DNA of 64,000 bases, taken from positions 1 through 64,000 of the forward strand of contig NZ_JAMHJQ010000011.1 of NCBI RefSeq assembly GCF_023534745.1. The letters run 5' to 3'. Positions 16,458 through 25,724 of this stretch are shown here, one piece after another. Origin of the DNA: Streptomyces sp. 35G-GA-8. GTDB taxonomy: Bacteria; Actinomycetota; Actinomycetes; Streptomycetales; Streptomycetaceae. Position 1 is the first letter of the stretch, and every line of letters starts with the position of its first letter. The notes under the pieces were generated by a model. It ran no database searches and was not told the origin of the DNA. It saw only the letters and a list, made by a program, of their open reading frames with translations. A program made the position numbers and the translations under genes.

Positions 16458-17306
16458 TTGAACGATCCTTACGAGACAACCGAGACGCACCTCGAGCGAC
16501 TCCTGGGTCGGGCACTCAACTCCTTCGACCTGCCGGACGCATTGGTCGAGCGACTGAGCCATGCGCTGGCGCACGCCAGCTCGCTGTGCTCCGCGCACCA
16601 CAGTGCGGGGCTGCACCGCGAGACGTACCGGCACACGTATCTGCTCGTCGACGGCAGCGCACTCAGTCTCTGGGAGCTGGTGCACAACACCGGCCGGGAC
16701 GAAGCGCGGTCGCACGAGCTGTACGCGGAGGAGTCCGAGGCGCAGTTGGCCGCGGCCCGTCTCTGCCGTCCCGGCAGCCCCGAGGCGCCACGGCTCTCCG
16801 ACGACGGGGCGGCGGGCCCGGAGGCCGTGCGCGATCCGGACGGGCCGCCCATGGACGATGTCGCGGCGGGTCTGCTCGCGGAGCTGGAGTCCGAGCGCAC
16901 GGCCGAGATCGACGCGCATCTCGCCCTGCTCCGCGGTCTGCGGGCCATGCCGTCGACCCCGGTTCCACGGCACCGGATGTACTCGCCCGACAACTCCCCG
17001 GACCATGCCCGCCGGGTGCTGCGCCGGGCCGAGAACGCCGACCGGCCGGGCGAGGAGACCGCGCGGCTGCTGCGGACGGCGTTCGCGCACCACATCACGC
17101 AGGTCTTCGGCAGACAGTGCCAGGTCGAGGGCAAGGACGCGGGGTTCATGCTCTACGAGCACGCGTTCCTGCTGATCGACGGCAGCGAGACGAGTCTGTG
17201 GGAGGTGGAGCACACGGCGACTCCGGACGGCCGTCATATGTGCGAGGTCTACGAGACGGAACACCTCGCGCGCGAAGCCATGGAGCTCCGCGCGCAGGTG
17301 AGATGA
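16458..17306 (+). CDS. DUF6227 family protein
   Basis: 282 residues; a streptomycete family without known function. TTG 16458-16460 is chosen because GGAGA stands six bases upstream and conserved sequence begins there (NDPYETTETHLERLLGRALN). Two similar halves are visible: YRHTYLLVDGSALSLWELVHNT (about 55-76) and YEHAFLLIDGSETSLWEVEHTA (about 235-256), so the protein looks like an internal duplication of an alpha/beta unit, separated by a Glu/Asp-rich linker. No signal peptide or membrane segment. Confidence 0.75.
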   Translation: MNDPYETTETHLERLLGRALNSFDLPDALVERLSHALAHASSLCSAHHSAGLHRETYRHTYLLVDGSALSLWELVHNTGRDEARSHELYAEESEAQLAAARLCRPGSPEAPRLSDDGAAGPEAVRDPDGPPMDDVAAGLLAELESERTAEIDAHLALLRGLRAMPSTPVPRHRMYSPDNSPDHARRVLRRAENADRPGEETARLLRTAFAHHITQVFGRQCQVEGKDAGFMLYEHAFLLIDGSETSLWEVEHTATPDGRHMCEVYETEHLAREAMELRAQVR

Positions 17307-17337
17307 CATGAGGTGAGGACGGGGGTGCGACGGGGCG

Positions 17338-17372
17338 GGTCGTACGCCGTCAGGGGTGGGCGACGTACGACC
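17338..17372. terminator. Hairpin between convergent genes
   Basis: GGTCGTACG and CGTACGACC form a perfect 9-bp stem around a 17-base loop between the DUF6227 gene and the end of fruA; a likely bidirectional terminator. Confidence 0.55.
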
Positions 17373-17385
17373 ACGAGGACCCGGC

Positions 17386-19455
17386 TCAGGCGGCCACCGG
17401 TACCTTGGCGTCCGCGCCAGGTCCCCCGTCACCGGTGATGCCATCGGCGGTGCTCCCGGCGTCCGCCGTCCGGTCCGGGCGGCCCGTCCTGCGGGCTTCC
17501 TTGAGCAGGATGACCAGCCCGGTGCTCACCGCCGTACCCGCCGCGATCGCGATCAGGTAGAGGAACGGATTGCCGATCAGCGGGATCACGAAGATGCCGC
17601 CGTGCGGGGCCCGGAGCGTGCACTCGAAGAGCATCGACAGCGCGCCGGTGACCGCGCCGCCCGCCATCGCGGACGGGATCACCCGCAGCGGGTCCGCGGC
17701 CGCGAAGGGGATCGCGCCCTCGGTGATGAAGGAGGCACCGAGCACCCAGGCGGCCTTGCCGTTCTCCCGTTCGGTACGGGTGAACAGCCTGCCGCGTACG
17801 GTCGTGGCCAGCGCCATGGCGAGCGGCGGGACCATGCCGGCGGCCATCACGGCTGCCATGACCTTGAGGCTGCCCTCGTTGGGGTTGGCGAGGCCGCCGA
17901 CCGCGAAGGCGTACGCGACCTTGTTCAGCGGGCCGCCCAGGTCGAAGCACATCATCAAGCCGAGAACGACACCGAGGATGATCGCGTTGGCGCCGGAGAG
18001 ACCGGACAGCCAGTCGGTCAGCGCCTTTTGGAGGGAGGCGATGGGTTTTCCGACCACCAGGAACATCAGGAAGCCGACGATCGCGGAGGAGATCAGCGGA
18101 ATCACGACGACCGGCATGATGCCGCGGAGCGGGGCGGGGACCCTCAGCTTCTGGATGGCCATCACCGTGCCACCGGCGATCAGACCGGCGGCCAGGCCGC
18201 CCAGGAAGCCCGCGTTGATCGTGAGGGCGATGGAGCCGCCGACGAAGCCGGGCACCAGACCGGGACGGTCGGCCATCCCGTACGCGATATAGCCCGCGAG
18301 GACCGGTACCAGGAAGCTGAACGCCAGGCCGCCGATCTGGAACAGCAGGGCGGCCCAGCTGGTGTGGTCCGTCCAGATGAAGTGCTCGGCTACGGAAGGA
18401 GCCTTGTTGATGGTGTAGCCGCCGATGGCGAAGCCGAGGGCGATCAGAAGCCCGCCCGCGGCCACGAACGGAACCATGTAACTCACGCCGGACATCAGCC
18501 ACTTACGCAGCTTGGTGCCGTAGCCCTCGCCCGGTCCGCCCGCGTTGTCCACGGGCGAGGCGTGGTCGCTCGCCGTACCGGTGACCTCGCCGCGCTCCGC
18601 CTTGCCGCGTACCTCGGCGATCAGTTCGGCGGGCCGGTTGATGCCGGCCTTGACGCCTACGTCGACGGTGGGTTTCCCGGCGAACCGCTCCTTCTCCCGT
18701 ACCGGCACATCGTGGGCGAAGATCACGGCGTCGGCGGCGGCGATGACGGCGGGGTCGAGCCGGTTGAATCCGGCGGACCCCTGCGGCTCGACGGCCATCT
18801 CGACGCCCGCCTGCTGCCCGGCCTGTTCCAGCGCTTCGGCGGCCATATAGGTGTGGGCGATCCCGGTGGGGCAGGAGGTGACGGCGACGATCCGGAAGAC
18901 GCGGGCGGGGGACTTCTCGGGCTCCTCGGCCGCAGACGCGGCGGATCCGGCAGGCGTGGCGGGCACCGGCTCCGGCTCCGGCTCGGGTCGCGGCTCGGAG
19001 GCGGGCCGCGCGGCGTCCTCGCCACGTATCAGCGATGCCGCCGCGGTCGCGTCCGTCGCCGTACGCAGGGCCGTCGTGAAGTCCTCGTTCATCAGGCGCC
19101 GCGCCAGGGCGGAGAGGATCGTCAGATGGGCGTCGTCGGCACCGGCCGGGGCCGCGATCAGGAAGATCAGATCCGCGGGGCCGTCCGGGGCTCCGAAGTC
19201 GATGCCCCGTGCCGAGCGGCCGAAGGCCAGCGTGGGTTCGCTGACATGGGCACTGCGGCAGTGCGGGATACCGATGCCGCCGTCGAGTCCGGTCGGCATC
19301 TGCGCCTCGCGCGCGGCCACATCGGCCAGGAAGCCGTCCAGGTCGGTGACCCGGCCCAGGGCCACCATCCGTTCGGCCAGCGAGCGGGCCGCGGCTTCCT
19401 TCGTCTCGGCGGCCAGGTCGAGGTCGACCAGGTCCGCGGTGATCATGTCGCTCAT
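17386..19455 (-). CDS. fruA: Fructose PTS enzyme IIABC
   Basis: A 689-residue fused permease that imports fructose and phosphorylates it to fructose-1-phosphate. The EIIA domain (about 1-150) has His65 in GIPHCRS. A Pro/Glu linker leads to EIIB (about 187-285) with Cys195 in TSCPTGIAHTYMAAEAL. EIIC (about 310-670) has roughly ten helices and the conserved FITEGAIPFAAADPLRVIPS. It is the last gene of the leftward operon fruR-fruK-fruA and lies 82 bp after fruK. Confidence 0.96.
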   Translation of the reverse strand: MSDMITADLVDLDLAAETKEAAARSLAERMVALGRVTDLDGFLADVAAREAQMPTGLDGGIGIPHCRSAHVSEPTLAFGRSARGIDFGAPDGPADLIFLIAAPAGADDAHLTILSALARRLMNEDFTTALRTATDATAAASLIRGEDAARPASEPRPEPEPEPVPATPAGSAASAAEEPEKSPARVFRIVAVTSCPTGIAHTYMAAEALEQAGQQAGVEMAVEPQGSAGFNRLDPAVIAAADAVIFAHDVPVREKERFAGKPTVDVGVKAGINRPAELIAEVRGKAERGEVTGTASDHASPVDNAGGPGEGYGTKLRKWLMSGVSYMVPFVAAGGLLIALGFAIGGYTINKAPSVAEHFIWTDHTSWAALLFQIGGLAFSFLVPVLAGYIAYGMADRPGLVPGFVGGSIALTINAGFLGGLAAGLIAGGTVMAIQKLRVPAPLRGIMPVVVIPLISSAIVGFLMFLVVGKPIASLQKALTDWLSGLSGANAIILGVVLGLMMCFDLGGPLNKVAYAFAVGGLANPNEGSLKVMAAVMAAGMVPPLAMALATTVRGRLFTRTERENGKAAWVLGASFITEGAIPFAAADPLRVIPSAMAGGAVTGALSMLFECTLRAPHGGIFVIPLIGNPFLYLIAIAAGTAVSTGLVILLKEARRTGRPDRTADAGSTADGITGDGGPGADAKVPVAA

Positions 19456-19537
19456 CGCGGGCTCCTTCGCTTGCTTGTCGCGCGGGTCAGGTGAGTGGAA
19501 GAGGAGGCAGGGGACGGGGATGGGGACGGGGGCGGGA

Positions 19538-20485
19538 TCATGAAGCGGGCTCCGTGAGAGGACGGTCCAGCGGGACGTCCGCGGTCACCGTGACCGCCGA
19601 CGGGTCCAGGTCCGCGGGCGACGGCATCACGCTGCCCGGCAGCTGCACCGCCGCCGCGCCGTGGGCGACGGCGGACGCGAGAGCGTCGGGGCCTTCGCCG
19701 CCCGCCGCCAGGAAACCGGCCAGCGAGGCGTCGCCCGCACCGACGTTACTGCGTACCGCGGCGACGGCGGCGGAGCCGAAGTACGTCCCCGCCTCCGAGA
19801 CCAGCAGTTGGCCGTCCGCGCCGAGGCTGGCGAGGACGGACCCGGCGCCGAAGGTCCGCAGCTCCTCCGCGGCCTTGACCGCGTCGCCCACCGTCGCCAG
19901 GGGGCGGCCGACGGCCTGGGCCAGCTCTTCGGCGTTCGGCTTGACGACGTCCGGCCGTTCCCGGAGGGCGGCCAGCAGCGAGGGGCCCGAGGTGTCCAGC
20001 GCGATCCTGGCTCCGGCGCGATGCGCGCGGGCGACCAGCTCCGCGTACCACTCCGGTGCGAGACCGCGCGGCAGACTGCCGCAGCAGGCGATCCAGGCGG
20101 CCGCTCCCGCGTGCGTACGGATCGTGGAGAGCAGCGACTCGGACTCGACGGCCGTCAGTTCTGGACCCGGCGCGTTGATCTTCGTCAGCGTGCCGTCCGG
20201 CTCGGCGAGCGCGATGTTCGAACGGGTCGCGCCGGCGACCGGCACCGGCGCGACCTCGATGCTCTGCTCCGCGAGCAGTTCGGCGACGAGCGCGCCCGGT
20301 GCGCCGCCGAGCGGCAGTACGGCGACCGTACGCCGGCCCGCCGCGGCGACGGCCCGCGAGACATTGACCCCCTTGCCGCCGGGGTCCATGCGCTCGGCCG
20401 TGGCCCGCAGCACTTCGCCTCGGTCGAGGGCCGGGACCTCGTACGTACGGTCCAGGCTCGGGTTCGGGGTGACGGTGAGAATCAT
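19538..20485 (-). CDS. fruK: 1-phosphofructokinase
   Basis: 315 residues of the PfkB sugar-kinase family, converting fructose-1-phosphate to fructose-1,6-bisphosphate. ILTVTPNPSLDRTYEV at the N-terminus, DPGGKGVNVSRAVAAAG for sugar binding, and the C-terminal VGAGDASLAGFLAA with the catalytic Asp are diagnostic. ATG 20483-20485 has AGGAGAG about seven bases upstream; the open frame continues further upstream but that part is not conserved. Confidence 0.95.
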   Translation of the reverse strand: MILTVTPNPSLDRTYEVPALDRGEVLRATAERMDPGGKGVNVSRAVAAAGRRTVAVLPLGGAPGALVAELLAEQSIEVAPVPVAGATRSNIALAEPDGTLTKINAPGPELTAVESESLLSTIRTHAGAAAWIACCGSLPRGLAPEWYAELVARAHRAGARIALDTSGPSLLAALRERPDVVKPNAEELAQAVGRPLATVGDAVKAAEELRTFGAGSVLASLGADGQLLVSEAGTYFGSAAVAAVRSNVGAGDASLAGFLAAGGEGPDALASAVAHGAAAVQLPGSVMPSPADLDPSAVTVTADVPLDRPLTEPAS

Positions 20486-20515
20486 GCGGCGCTCTCCTGG
20501 TCGCACGGCTACTGG

Positions 20516-20550
20516 TCGCACAGCTCCTGCTCGCACAGCTCCTGCTCGCA
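20516..20550. repeat. 15-bp tandem repeat between fruR and fruK
   Basis: Two full copies and part of a third of TCGCACAGCTCCTGC in the 68-bp gap between fruR and fruK. It may tune coupling of the two genes or be a replication-slippage product. Confidence 0.7.
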
Positions 20551-20553
20551 TGG

Positions 20554-21315
20554 CTAGACGCACAGCACTTCGGTGCCCGCGGCCTCTACCGCCGCGACGT
20601 CCGAAGGGCTGAGCCCGCTGTCGGTGATGAGCAGGTCGACATCGGCGAGAGCGCCGAAGCGCGCGAAGTGCTCCTGGCCGTGCTTCGCGGAGTCGGCGAG
20701 CAGCACCACCCGCCGGGCGGCGCCGACGAGCGCGCGCTTGACCGCGGCTTCCGCGAGGTCCGGGGTGGTGAGACCGCCCTCCGGCGAGAACCCGTTCGTG
20801 CCGAGGAAGACGACATCGGCGCGGATCTCGCCGTACGCGCGCAGGGCCCAGGCGTCGACGGCGGCGCGCGTGCGGTGCCGCACCCTGCCCCCGACGAGAT
20901 GGAGATCGATGCCCGGGTGGTCGGCCAGGCGGGCGGCGACGGGCAGCGCGTGGGTGACGACGGTGAGCCCGCACTCCAGCGGCAGCGCCGCCGCGAGCCG
21001 CGCCACGGTCGAACCGGCGTCCAGGATCACGCTGCCGTCCTCCGGCAGCTCGGCGAGCGCCGCGTGCGCGATACGGTCCTTCTCGTCGGCGGCGGTGGAC
21101 TCGCGCTCCGCGAGATCGGGTTCGAAGTCGAGCCGCCCGGCCGGTATGGCCCCACCATGCACACGCCGTACGAGCCCGGCCCTGTCCAGGGCCTTGAGAT
21201 CACGCCGTACGGTCTCGGCGGTGACCTGGAACTCCTCGGCCAGCGACAGCACATCGACGCGGCCGCCCTCGCGGGCGAGGCGCAGGATCTCCTGCTGTCG
21301 CTCCGGTGCGTACAT
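20554..21315 (-). CDS. fruR: DeoR-family repressor of the fructose operon
   Basis: 253 residues. An N-terminal DeoR helix-turn-helix (MYAPERQQEILRLAREGGRV, EEFQVTAETVRRDLKAL) and a sugar-phosphate-sensing DeoRC domain (EDGSVILDAGSTVARLAAAL, FLGTNGFSPEGGLTTPD). As first gene of the operon with fruK and fruA it is probably an autoregulated repressor released by fructose-1-phosphate or a related sugar phosphate. Its promoter should lie in the 107-bp gap before it, which contains the AT-rich GTTTACTTTCTGGAAATC. Confidence 0.93.
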   Translation of the reverse strand: MYAPERQQEILRLAREGGRVDVLSLAEEFQVTAETVRRDLKALDRAGLVRRVHGGAIPAGRLDFEPDLAERESTAADEKDRIAHAALAELPEDGSVILDAGSTVARLAAALPLECGLTVVTHALPVAARLADHPGIDLHLVGGRVRHRTRAAVDAWALRAYGEIRADVVFLGTNGFSPEGGLTTPDLAEAAVKRALVGAARRVVLLADSAKHGQEHFARFGALADVDLLITDSGLSPSDVAAVEAAGTEVLCV

Positions 21316-21422
21316 GTGGTTTTACGTCCATTCCGTGCCCGAACCTGTGGTTTCGGCGAGACGCTACGCCAAGATTTCCAGAAAGTAAACAGATCCGGGC
21401 ACGGTACGGACAGAGTCGGGCG

Positions 21423-22736
21423 TCAGCCGTTCTCGGCGGTCGCGCTCCCGCCGTAGTCGACGGCTCCCTCGCCGCCCTCGTGCCCGGCGGGGCCGTCGTC
21501 GTTGCCGGCGGCACCCTCGTCGGACGCGCCGCCGACAGCCCCGTCACCGACAGACCCGTCACCGACAGACCCGTCCCCAACGGAACCGTCGCCCACCGAC
21601 CCGTCGCCGATCCGCGCGCCGACCGCCGCCAGCGCGGTGGTCACGGGCTGGAAGAACGTCTCGCCGCCGACCGTGCAGTCGCCGCTGCCACCGGAGGTCA
21701 GACCGATGGCGCTGCCGTCCGCGGTGAAGAGGGGGCCGCCGCTGTCGCCGGGCTCCGCGCAGACATCGGTCTGGATCAGGCCGGTGACCGTACCCTCCGC
21801 GTAGTTGACGGTGGCGTCGAGGCCGGTGACCGAGCCGTCGCTCAGCCCGGTGGTGCTGCCCATACGGATCACCGCCTGGCCCACCGTGGCCTCGGCGGCG
21901 CCGGTGATCTCCACAAGCTGTCCGTCGCCCGTGTCGACCGCGCTCGGAGCCTCGGTGGTGGCGTCGTCGTAACCGACGAACGCGAAGTCGCCCTCGCCCG
22001 GGAAGGTCGCCTGCTGGACGGTGCCCACCGGCGCCCCGCCCGCGGCGTCCGACCACGCGGCGGCGGCGACTCCGCAGTGGCCGGCGGTGAGGAAGCCAGG
22101 CGCGCCGTTGCCGTCGATGACGTTGAAGCCGAGCGAGCAGCGCGCGCCGCCGCCGAAGATGGCGTCACCGCCCGCGGCGACGGTCTTGAACTCGCCCGCG
22201 GACCTCTTGATACGCGCCGTGTCCGCGCCCAACGACCTGACCGTGGACTCGATCCGGTCCCACTCGTCGCCGGTGACGGTACGGTCCGCCGTGACCTGGA
22301 TCTGGTTCGTCCTCGGATCGACGGCCCACGCGGTGCCCGGAATGGTGGCCCGCTGCCGCAATGTCGCCGCGGCGGACTTCAGTTGGGCCGTGCTGTTCCT
22401 GACGCTTCGCACCACGGCTCCCGACCTGGCGACTTCGGCACGCATATCGCTGTCGTCGCTGTCGTCGCTGTCGTCGCCGACGACATTGATGATGACCTGC
22501 TGCCTGTCCTTGTCGTAGTAGGCACCGGCGAAGGCCGGACCCAGCCGCGCGGCGATCCGCGAGGCCAAGTCCCCCGCGGACAAGGCGCTCAGAGTCTTGG
22601 GCGCCGGGGCCGGAGTGGGGTCGGATCCGGTCCCCGAGGCATTGGCCTGGGGCAGCAGAATCGCGGCCGCCACCACGGCGGCGGCGCCTCCCCCAGCGAA
22701 GACGATCTTCCGCTTGGGTATGCGTTTGTGGCTCAA
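21423..22736 (-). CDS. Secreted chymotrypsin-like serine protease (S1E, streptogrisin type)
   Basis: 437 residues. A signal segment (KIVFAGGGAAAVVAAAILLP) is followed by a propeptide region with an Asp/Ser-rich stretch and an alpha-lytic-type pro-domain, then the mature domain from about residue 195. The catalytic triad is His220 (FLTAGHCG), Asp250 (GDFAFVGYD) and Ser332 (EPGDSGGPL). The C-terminus carries five copies of GDGSV-like pentapeptides, then a Gly/Glu-rich tail that may hold the enzyme in the wall. It lies upstream of fruR in the same direction but is probably a separate unit. Confidence 0.94.
   Translation of the reverse strand: MSHKRIPKRKIVFAGGGAAAVVAAAILLPQANASGTGSDPTPAPAPKTLSALSAGDLASRIAARLGPAFAGAYYDKDRQQVIINVVGDDSDDSDDSDMRAEVARSGAVVRSVRNSTAQLKSAAATLRQRATIPGTAWAVDPRTNQIQVTADRTVTGDEWDRIESTVRSLGADTARIKRSAGEFKTVAAGGDAIFGGGARCSLGFNVIDGNGAPGFLTAGHCGVAAAAWSDAAGGAPVGTVQQATFPGEGDFAFVGYDDATTEAPSAVDTGDGQLVEITGAAEATVGQAVIRMGSTTGLSDGSVTGLDATVNYAEGTVTGLIQTDVCAEPGDSGGPLFTADGSAIGLTSGGSGDCTVGGETFFQPVTTALAAVGARIGDGSVGDGSVGDGSVGDGSVGDGAVGGASDEGAAGNDDGPAGHEGGEGAVDYGGSATAENG
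21541..21615 (-). repeat. 15-bp tandem repeat encoding GDGSV pentapeptides
   Basis: Five imperfect copies of the 15-bp unit CCGTCACCGACAGAC (plus strand) near the end of the serine protease gene, read on the minus strand as repeated VGDGS. Copy number can change without frameshift. Confidence 0.8.
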
Positions 22737-22857
22737 CTCGTGACCTCCTGTGGGGAACGGAGTCCGCTCGTCGGCAGCAGACGAAACGCGCTGGGCGCTA
22801 TGGGCCTTGATACGGGGGAGACCTGAGTTGTGTTCAGCTCGGCCGTACGCGAATGAC

Positions 22858-22895
22858 GGAGACCCGCACCTGACGCCTGCCTGGTGCGGGTCTCC
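22858..22895 (-). terminator. Terminator of the MFS gene at 22911
   Basis: GGAGACCCGCACC pairs perfectly with GGTGCGGGTCTCC around a 12-base loop, 15 bp after the stop of the leftward MFS gene. Confidence 0.8.
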
Positions 22896-22910
22896 GTATG
22901 CGCATGGCCA

Positions 22911-24530
22911 CTACGCCCGAGCATCCTCCACGGCGGACTCCTCCACCTGCTGCTTCGGCCGCGCCGGCAGCGCGAACATCACCACGAAGATCGCCACCAG
23001 CACGGCGACCACCCACCACAGCGCGTGCTGGAATCCGTCCACGAAGGCCGTGCCGACCGCCAAAGGGCCGTCGGCCGAGGCGCCACCGACCCGGTCGTCG
23101 ATCACGCCGAAGAACACCACCGACACCAGCCCGAGCCCCAGCGCGTTGCCCATCTGCTGGGTGGTGTTGATCAGACCGGACGCCGAACCCGCGTGCTCGC
23201 GCGGCACTCCGGACAGCACCGCGTCCGTCAGCGGCGCGACGATCAGCCCCATCCCGAGCCCCATCACCGTCAACGGCAGCGCCATCTGCCAGGCATGGAT
23301 CTCCGTTCCGTACCGGCCGGCCTCCCAGATGTAGAGCAGCAGCCCCACGGCCATCGTGAGCGCGCCCGCCTGGAGCACCTTCCGGCCGAAGCGCGGCACC
23401 AGCTTCTGTACGGACAGCCCCGCCGCCACCGAGACCGCGATCGAGAACGGCACTCCCGTGAGCCCCGCCCGCAGCGGGCTCCAGCCGAGGCCTATCTGCA
23501 TATAGAGCGTCCAGACCAGGAAGAAGATGCCCAGAGCGACCCCGAAGGTCAGCTGCACGGCGATGCCCGCGGCGAAGCTCTTCACCTTGAACAGCGACAG
23601 CTCGACGAGCGGCGAACCGTCCTTGCGCGTCTTCCTCTTCTCGTACGCCACGAAGCCCGCGAACACCAGCACGCTGCCCGCCATGCACAGATGGCCCCAG
23701 AGCGGCCAGCCCAGCTCGCGCCCGCGCGTGAGCGGGTAGATCAGCATCAGCAGCGCGACGACCACCAGCACCACGCCGACCAGATCGAGCCGGAGCGCCT
23801 TGGGTGCCTTGGACTCGATGATGAACTTCCGGCCGAGGAGTACGCCCGCGATCCCGACCGGCAGATTGATCAGGAAGATGGGCCGCCACTCCAGCCCGGC
23901 GATGTTCCACTGCGTCAGCAGCGCGCCGAGCAGCGGTCCCGAGACGGCGCCGAGGCCGACGATCGCGCCGAACATCCCGAAGACCTTGCCGCGTTCGTGC
24001 GCGGGGAAGGTGACATGGATGATCGCGAGCACCTGCGGGACCATCATCGCCGCCATGGCGCCCTGGAGCAGCCGTGAGCCGGCCAGCATCTCCGGGTTCG
24101 CGGCGAAGCCGCAGAGCGCGGAGGCGACCGTGAAGCCGGTGATTCCGATCAGGAAGAGCCGCTTGCGGCCGTATATGTCACCGAGTCGACCGCCGGTGAT
24201 CAGTCCGGCGGCGAAGGCGAGGGCGTATCCGGCGGTGATCCACTGGATGGCCCCGAAGGAGGCGCCCAGATCCCGTTCGATGCTCGGGATGGCGATATTG
24301 ACGATCGTGACGTCGACCAGGTCCATGAACGCGGCGGTCATGACGACGGCGAGGGCCAGCCAGCGACGACGGTCACCGGGCGCGGAGACCGCTCCGCCGG
24401 CGGCCGAGCCACCGGCCGAGCCACTGGCCGAGCCACTAGTGGAAGCAGAAGCCTTGTTCAGAACAGCCACAGACGTTGAGAGAGCAGGTGAAGACGCAGC
24501 AGAAGGAGAAGAGGCGGGCGAAGAACTCAT
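22911..24530 (-). CDS. DHA2-type MFS drug exporter (14 helices)
   Basis: About 539 residues from ATG 24528-24530 (MSSSPASS); an ATG at 24549-24551 would add seven residues but sits inside the operator-like palindrome. A Ser/Ala/Gly-rich head precedes 14 hydrophobic helices. Motif C-like LGAVSGPLLGALL, the DHA2 sequence LVDVTIVNIAIPSIERDLGA, and the loop GGRLGDIYGRKRLF are visible. It is divergent from a WYL regulator with overlapping control region, so it is probably repressed or activated by that protein. Substrate unknown. Confidence 0.9.
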   Translation of the reverse strand: MSSSPASSPSAASSPALSTSVAVLNKASASTSGSASGSAGGSAAGGAVSAPGDRRRWLALAVVMTAAFMDLVDVTIVNIAIPSIERDLGASFGAIQWITAGYALAFAAGLITGGRLGDIYGRKRLFLIGITGFTVASALCGFAANPEMLAGSRLLQGAMAAMMVPQVLAIIHVTFPAHERGKVFGMFGAIVGLGAVSGPLLGALLTQWNIAGLEWRPIFLINLPVGIAGVLLGRKFIIESKAPKALRLDLVGVVLVVVALLMLIYPLTRGRELGWPLWGHLCMAGSVLVFAGFVAYEKRKTRKDGSPLVELSLFKVKSFAAGIAVQLTFGVALGIFFLVWTLYMQIGLGWSPLRAGLTGVPFSIAVSVAAGLSVQKLVPRFGRKVLQAGALTMAVGLLLYIWEAGRYGTEIHAWQMALPLTVMGLGMGLIVAPLTDAVLSGVPREHAGSASGLINTTQQMGNALGLGLVSVVFFGVIDDRVGGASADGPLAVGTAFVDGFQHALWWVVAVLVAIFVVMFALPARPKQQVEESAVEDARA

Positions 24531-24540
24531 GCGGACGAAG

Positions 24541-24573
24541 CTAGAGACCATCTAGGTCAAAACATGTCCTAGA
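24541..24573. promoter_or_regulatory. Palindromic operator candidate between MFS and WYL genes
   Basis: TCTAGG (24551-24556) and CCTAGA (24568-24573) form a perfect inverted repeat with an 11-base spacer; CTAGA-GACCA-TCTAG (24541-24555) overlaps it as a second one. The site lies between two divergent starts only about 50 bp apart, where the WYL regulator is the obvious candidate to bind. Confidence 0.5.
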
Positions 24574-24584
24574 GAGCGCGCACC

Positions 24585-25568
24585 ATGGATCCCATGACCG
24601 ACACCCCGGCGCGGCTCCTCACCCTCCTCTCCCTCCTCCAGACTCCGCGTGAGTGGCCGGGCAGTGAGCTGGCCGAGCGGCTCAGCGTCAGTCCGCGCAC
24701 CATCCGCCGCGACATCGACCGGCTGCGCGCCCTCGGCTACCCCGTGGAAGCCACCATGGGCGCGGTGGGCGGCTACCGGCTGGTCGCCGGCACCGCCATG
24801 CCGCCGCTGCTCCTGGACGACGAGGAGGCCGTCGCCATCGCCGTCGGGCTGCGCGCCGGGGCGGGCCATGCCATCGAGGGCGTGGAGGAGGCATCCGTAA
24901 GGGCACTCGCCAAGCTGGAGCAGGTGCTGCCCTCCCGGCTGCGCCACCGCGTCTCCACGCTTCAGGCCGCGACGATCCCCCTCGCCCGGGGCGACGGCGC
25001 CACCATCGATCCGCGCACCCTGACGGTGATGGCCTCGGCGGTCACCGCCACCGAGCGGCTGCGGTTCGGCTACCGCTCGGGCGACGGTACGGAGACGAAG
25101 CGGCAGGTCGAGCCGTACCGTCTCGTCTCCACCGGCCGACGCTGGTATCTGGTGGCGTACGACCTCGGGCGCGAGGACTGGCGTACGTTCCGGGTCGACC
25201 GGGTCAGCGAGCCCTTCGCCACCGGCGCGCGGTTCCGCCCGCGTGAGCTGCCCACCGGGGACGCGGCGAAGTTCCTGAGCCGGTCGATGTCCCGGATGCA
25301 GCCGCGGATGGAGGTGGATGTGAGCTTCCGGGCGCCCGCGCGGTTCGTGGCGGCGAGGCTCCCGGCCCATCTCGGCGTGCCCGAACCCACCGGGCCGGAC
25401 TCCTGCCGGCTGCGCACCTCGGTGAAAGACTCGCTGGAGTGGCTGGCGCTTCGACTGGCCCTGGTGGACTGCGAGTTCACGGCGCACAGTCCGGAACAGC
25501 TGACGGACTACCTGCGGGATCTGGGGGCGAGGCTCACCCGGGCTGCCGCCCCGGAAGCGGCATCGTAG
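24585..25568 (+). CDS. WYL-domain transcriptional regulator (YafY type)
   Basis: 327 residues (or 324 from the second ATG at 24594). N-terminal HTH_11 domain: RLLTLLSLLQTPREWPGSEL then RLSVSPRTIRRDIDRLRALG. The central WYL domain is seen in RLRFGYRSGDGTETKRQVEP with YRLVSTGRRWYLVAYDLGRE. A C-terminal WCX-like region ends the protein. WYL regulators bind a small ligand or nucleic acid. The gene is divergent from the exporter at 22911 and probably controls it. Confidence 0.92.
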   Translation: MDPMTDTPARLLTLLSLLQTPREWPGSELAERLSVSPRTIRRDIDRLRALGYPVEATMGAVGGYRLVAGTAMPPLLLDDEEAVAIAVGLRAGAGHAIEGVEEASVRALAKLEQVLPSRLRHRVSTLQAATIPLARGDGATIDPRTLTVMASAVTATERLRFGYRSGDGTETKRQVEPYRLVSTGRRWYLVAYDLGREDWRTFRVDRVSEPFATGARFRPRELPTGDAAKFLSRSMSRMQPRMEVDVSFRAPARFVAARLPAHLGVPEPTGPDSCRLRTSVKDSLEWLALRLALVDCEFTAHSPEQLTDYLRDLGARLTRAAAPEAAS

Positions 25569-25599
25569 GAGCCGGGACGGACACACCCCGGACAGAGGT

Positions 25600-25636
25600 G
25601 AGCCCCGGCACCTGGGGGGGGTTGGTGCCGGGGCTC
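25600..25636. terminator. Bidirectional terminator between WYL gene and hrdD
   Basis: GAGCCCCGGCACC and GGTGCCGGGGCTC make a perfect 13-bp stem with an 11-base G-rich loop, between two convergent genes. Confidence 0.82.
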
Positions 25637-25724
25637 GTTCTCGGGGGCCGACGGGTCGGCCCGTGTGTACCGCTCGGAGAGACAGTACGAGTAAGGGCGA
25701 CACTACGGCTACAGAACGGCGACG

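Noticed and set aside
17356-19494. A 712-codon plus-strand frame opposite fruA
   Set aside because: Mirror of the fruA coding frame, no recognisable domain.
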